Of a stretch of DNA of 64,000 bases, positions 60,312 to 64,000 are shown in pieces; the first letter of the stretch is position 1; every line of letters begins with the position of its first letter. The position numbers and the translations under genes are program-made. The stretch is taken from contig CAJQUW010016871.1 in the NCBI GenBank assembly GCA_907163375.1, positions 1-64,000 of the forward strand. The letters run 5' to 3'. The notes under the pieces were generated by a model, which was not told the DNA's origin, ran no database searches, and saw only the letters and a list, made by a program, of their open reading frames with translations. The stretch is from Prostheceraeus crozeri. Its lineage: Eukaryota > Platyhelminthes > Polycladida > Euryleptidae.

Positions 60312-61845
60312 TTACAACAAATCCGAACCGGTTATCAACCATTCAACATCACCATTTATGGCAAAGCACCATGAATGTCGCGAATTATACTCTCTCACCG
60401 CACGAAGTAAATGATGTCCAAAGTTAGGATGGTTATCGGGTAGTTTGTGCTTCCTCCAAGTCTCCTTGAAGCCAGAATGAACACTTTTAAATGGTTGCTC
60501 AGAATAACTCAATCCTGTTTGATGTTTCTCGCAAAAATCTTCGATGTGAAAGAAAATAGCTAGTCCGGTAATTTTGGCGTACACGCTACACCGAGTTTTT
60601 GAACTGCCTTTTCAAAATTATATATTTTGTTCACATAATCAGGGGCCAAATGATGTGAAAAACATGCATCGACTACTTCATCGAGCGCACGAAATACGGA
60701 AACAGAAGGTTTCAACTCTCCAGAGAAGCATTACCCAAAGCGTCAACATGCTTCAACATTTTCCGACATGAATTACCTGTAAAGCATCCTTCATGATCAG
60801 TTTCGCGAGATACACTTTCTGTCCATTTGTCATAATCAGGCCACATTTTGGATAAAGTATTCACAGCTCCTAAGAAAAGATGGAGCTGGAGCGACGGAAC
60901 AAGATCCAAGACAAGGGTTTCGTTACAATTTTTGAAAATTGGGGAATGAACAACATTAGCGTACCTCTTTGCATGGGATGGATTCTTTCCACCTTCGACG
61001 TATTTGACCAGTACAATGATCGGATGTTGCCTAGTAGGGTATGAAGATCACATTTTTTATCCAAATCACTCTTGTGAATATTGCACCAACTGAATGGATG
61101 TGATGAACAATAATTTTGGGCCATCAGCTCCAACATGATGTTCGCCATCTTCATATCCATTGAGTATGTACACTTGAATTTCGTAAAAACTCATGATTTG
61201 TCGTTAGCTGTAGAATGCTCAATAGAGTTGGAATATTCCGATAGTTTGTGATAGGAAACATCTTTAACGATTCCAGCGATAAACAATTTTTTCTCACCAG
61301 AATCTTTGAGCTGCATACTGGAAATCTCTGACAATTTTTGGCGACAATTTTCTTTATTGGTTTCGGTAGTGGACTGCAGCGTGAGATTCATTTTCAAAAA
61401 TTCTCCTCTGCTATCAACACCGATCGTGCAACGAATGTCATCAGTAAATTGCCTTTCAACCTTAACAAATTCCACTATTTGCTCAAGTGAATTGCGGAAG
61501 ACAACGTCGCTGGTGCAGTTCTTTGCTGCTGAGTTTATAAAAAAAGAATGACTTTTAACAGTAAAAAAGTCATCCAAACGATGATTTTTCTCTCGGAGTT
61601 TCTCTTTCACGTCAACCTCAATCGCATTACAATGCCCGATAGCTGCATGCAGATGTTTGGTCAATGTATCAGTTTGATTAGTTGTGAGAGTCATATCTGT
61701 TTGAATCTTGTGTATGTCGTAGGAGCGCATTTGAACAAAAGAAGTTGATGGAGATTCGGTTACATTGATCGACTTGCTATTATCTGATGTAAGAGATATT
61801 GAAAATACAAAACTGTCTGTATCCTTCAGAGTTGGATAAAACATG
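60312..61845 (-). pseudogene. Transposase-like protein of an uncharacterised invertebrate family
   Basis: Minus-strand blocks in order: YDIHKIQTDMTLTTNQTD, VKEKLREKNHRLDDFF, RQFTDDIRCTIGVDSRGEF (candidate catalytic Asp in GVDSRG), then after a stop at 61191 DMKMANIMLELMAQNY, SSHPFSWCNIHKSDLD, LGNIRSLY, a frame change to NETLVLDLVPSLQLHLFLGA (second candidate Asp), WPDYDKWTESV, GNSCRKMLKHVDALG, another frame to FCEKHQTGLSYSEQPFKSVH (candidate Glu in SEQ..SVH) and HKLPDNHPNFGHHLLRAVRE. I recognise the motif series from abundant, unnamed, transposon-associated proteins of cnidarians and other invertebrates (from recall). Three to four frame breaks show it is dead. A good acceptor before 61842 (TTTTATCCAACTCTGAAG) suggests an intron upstream. 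Confidence 0.6.
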
Positions 61846-61952
61846 AAAAAAGACATGTGACACACACAAACAAACAGAGAACACGCAAACCGACACACAA
61901 ACAAACAGAACACGAAAAAAAAAGAAGACAGCAAGCCGAAAAAAGAGATCTC

Positions 61953-63478
61953 ATGCAAACGATCAACACATTCCAAAACGAAATGAAAGAACAGGATGAC
62001 CAAATTAGAAATTTGAAAGCGAAATAACAGAATATTAATTGAAAAGACGAAGAAATTAGATCACTGATACAAGAATTGAAAGAAAAAGAAAGTGAATTAC
62101 TACGCAAAGACCAAGAAATCGAACAGTTAAAGATAAATGCAAGAAAACAGGAAAGGAGAATTTTCCTTTTGAATAATGGAAGCGCCGATAGTGAATGTGA
62201 GGAAGAAATTGACTTGAAGAACGAATTCCATGAAATTTTGAGGGAAATGAAAATCATGGAGAGAGAAATAAAGAAAAATTCTGAATTGATGCGACAGCAA
62301 CAGCAGCAACAGCGAGAGCCTCAACAGGATGATCAAGATGAAGAGGCTTAACACCATCATCAGCAACCATCACAACCACAAAGATTGTGGCAACAAGAAT
62401 TTCGCAGCAACAGAGTTCTAACCTGTTTTCACTGTGGCAAAACGGGTCATCACATCAGAAATTGTTATCACGCGCCATGGAATCGACGACAAAGATATAC
62501 TATACAATTGCAACCACAGAATTAGATTCATCTGCGCGCGCTTCGGTTTCCTAGAAAGGAAGAATTGTATGTAACCTTAATATTGAAATGGCACATCACA
62601 ATTAGACAACTTGCTCCGTCTCGAATGGATAATTCGTGTATCGCTTGCTATTGGAAATGGCAAACAATAAGCTGTCAGCAGAGGACAGTAGAGCCAGTGA
62701 GAGATGCGTGCGTGCTGTGATATCACTTCGCACGTACCAAAACACACATCGTCTAGCTAACATTCGATTCAGTGTTTGCACTATGCAGCAAGGAATGGTG
62801 AAATTATCAAGTGAACTATTTTTCGTACGCCTGCTACTTTCTTTAATAATGATCGGAAGGGCCAACATTATGGAGAAAACTTGTGGGCAATGATCTGAAT
62901 TCTTCGAATCTGAAGGAATTTTGGCAATCGAAGCACTTTGCTGGAACTCACATTAATCCGCAAGCGACGCACGACCTTTTTTCCTATATCTGTAAGGTAC
63001 AAGGAATTACTTTTTGCCCACCTAATAGGTTCCTCAATGTGCCGTCCATTTCGTATTAATCACACTTCTAGCAAACCGAAGCAGATAAACATAATATTTA
63101 ATTCTGTGATTGCAACAACTAAAACAGAGAAACGGAAATAACCAAAGAAGAAATTATTATCAGAACAACGACAGAAGAAGATATGAAAATGAAAGAAGAT
63201 GCGAAAATGAAAGAGGATACCAGTACGAAAATGAAAGAAGTGAAGAAAATAGACGATATGACTTTGAAAGAGAGAGAAGAATGCAAGATGAAGATCGATA
63301 CAGAGTGACAAGAATAGAAGGTGCTGGTGCAAATGGACGCATACAATATACACCAACACGCATGCTACAAACAGGGCAACACACATCAATAAGCCGTACG
63401 TTTAGCACACTCAGTGAAGGAGAGGAAAAGGAGCAAAAATGTTATGATCTTAATGAATTGGAGATCAGTTTTTATTAA
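61953..63478 (+). pseudogene. LINE ORF1: coiled coil, CCHC zinc knuckle, Arg/Glu/Asn-rich tail
   Basis: One frame from ATG 61953 reads a coiled coil (EKESELLRKDQEIEQLKI, EILREMKIMEREIKKNSELM), a Gln-rich stretch and a CCHC knuckle, CFHCGKTGHHIRNC (C-x2-C-x4-H-x4-C, 62424-62470), then WNRRQRYTIQLQ. It is broken by stops at 62025-62027 (TAA), 62040-62042 (TGA) and 62349-62351 (TAA), all in the same frame. After the 591-bp insertion the protein resumes at 63110 (LQQLKQRNGNNQRRNYYQ) and continues with RYENERR-type repeats to 63478. Removing the insertion plus one copy of its flanking repeat joins the two frames exactly. A nucleic-acid-binding ORF1 protein is the natural reading. Confidence 0.72.
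62518..63108. mobile_element. 591-bp insertion in LINE ORF1, 11-bp target duplication
   Basis: Flanked by ATTGCAACCAC (62507-62517) and ATTGCAACAAC (63109-63119), 10 of 11 identical. No TIRs or A-tail were recognised, and the ORFs within (62636-62893, 62938-63141) have no known domain. The clean restoration of the ORF1 frame across it is the main evidence. Confidence 0.6.
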
Positions 63479-63856
63479 TGTAAACGGCTTGAATGATAAC
63501 AAGATAAACAATGCTGACATGATCAAGGACATGGATAATGCAGATATACTCTGCTTTAGTGAAACTCATTTAAAGGATGAAGTTGATTTTCCCAGGATTA
63601 AAAATGATTCAGGTCAATATACCACTGGAAAGAAATCTACAAAAAAAGTGGACAGAAATATTACGGCATTTCAGTGTATACAAAGGATAATATGAAAAAC
63701 CCTAAAATTGAAAACATCGTAAATCAACATGGAGCAGTTATACATGTAATTAATAAGATGAAAGGCATGGAATGTGAATACTTATCAGCCATATACAGAT
63801 TGTTTCATAAAAAATGGATCACCCTTAAACATCGCCTTAACTTCAATTTTGTCTAA
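63414..63856 (+). pseudogene. LINE ORF2 start: APE-type endonuclease N-terminus
   Basis: Reads FINVNGLNDNKINNADMIKD, then NADILCFSETHLKDEVDFPR, i.e. the N-x-NGL and ETHL (catalytic Glu region) motifs of apurinic-like endonucleases. A frameshift near 63660 leads to GISVYTKDNMKNPKIENIVN and GMECEYLSAIYRLFHKK, then a stop at 63856. The catalytic His/Asp motifs and the RT are not present in the remaining window. Confidence 0.7.
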
Positions 63857-64000
63857 CTCCGCCAAACTTGAACGAATTTCTCTGAAATTTGGAAGATATG
63901 TCAGTTGTGCGTACTAATATCATTGTTGGAAATTTCAAGCATGAATATTGAGTTGTTTTCCTGTTATAGATAAAAAAGTAGTAGATAATTTGATCTTCAT

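Larger units (their letters stand above)
61953..63856 (+). mobile_element. LINE with ORF1 (coiled coil, CCHC) and start of ORF2 (endonuclease)
   Basis: A plus-strand non-LTR element, cut off within the endonuclease domain. ORF1 and ORF2 overlap (63414-63478). ORF1 is split by an insertion at 62518-63108. It lies head-to-head with the minus-strand relic at 60312-61845. The sequence after 63856 no longer reads as endonuclease, so the copy is disrupted or decayed there. Confidence 0.7.

Noticed and set aside
62025-62351. In-frame TAA/TGA codons in LINE ORF1 and TAA in the 28.8-kb ORF as evidence of a variant genetic code
   Set aside because: Each is one transition from a sense codon, the loci are decaying mobile elements, and animal nuclear genomes use the standard code.

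Overview
This is a eukaryotic, almost certainly metazoan, genomic window: AT-rich, with introns, no operons, and most recognisable coding sequence belonging to decayed mobile elements. The mix (Tc1/mariner, hAT, piggyBac and PIF/Harbinger relics, Penelope-like elements with GIY-YIG domains, several non-LTR retrotransposon families, many TIR-bearing MITEs) fits a marine or other aquatic invertebrate. The octamer TAGGCCTA is clearly over-represented. I cannot name the species.

One host gene stands out. It lies on the minus strand between about 25.5 kb and 7.4 kb, and three of its exons can be placed by splice signals. Exon A (25502-23934) encodes tandem ubiquitin-like folds, an acidic stretch and a Cys cluster. 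Exon B (18325-17615) encodes a coiled coil containing six 21-residue repeats. Exon C (7810-7371) is a GC-richer unknown domain ending in a stop. Every junction is phase 1, A and B are exact multiples of three, and the B donor and C acceptor have strong consensus. The first exon(s) were not found. The two introns hold a hAT-like element with a Penelope 3' end, a DD41D mariner relative, a degenerate LINE, a 1.28-kb DD34D mariner and MITEs.

Layout. 1-1.9 kb: a DD41D element inserted in a LINE tail. 5.5-7 kb: MITE and a 33-bp minisatellite. 7.4-25.5 kb: the host gene with TE-filled introns. 28.1-30.4 kb: a TIR transposon carrying an almost intact RNase-H-like ORF of an unnamed transposase-like family, the best candidate for something poorly described. 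31-32 kb: LINE. 34.5-42.5 kb: a tandemly duplicated, splice-site-bearing unit. 44.7-48.8 kb: piggyBac relic and a nested inverted-repeat structure whose duplicate arm preserves the empty site of a MITE. 49.4-50.2 kb: LINE tail. 53.1-55.6 kb: a hAT-type element with perfect 8-bp target duplication. 58-59.3 kb: 5'-truncated Penelope element. 60.3-63.9 kb: a second unnamed transposase-like relic (minus) head-to-head with a LINE (plus) whose ORF1 is split by a 591-bp insertion.

The calls rest on reading translations and comparing segments by eye. No database search was run. Family names are from recall of motifs, and most element ends are approximate unless a target duplication is stated.
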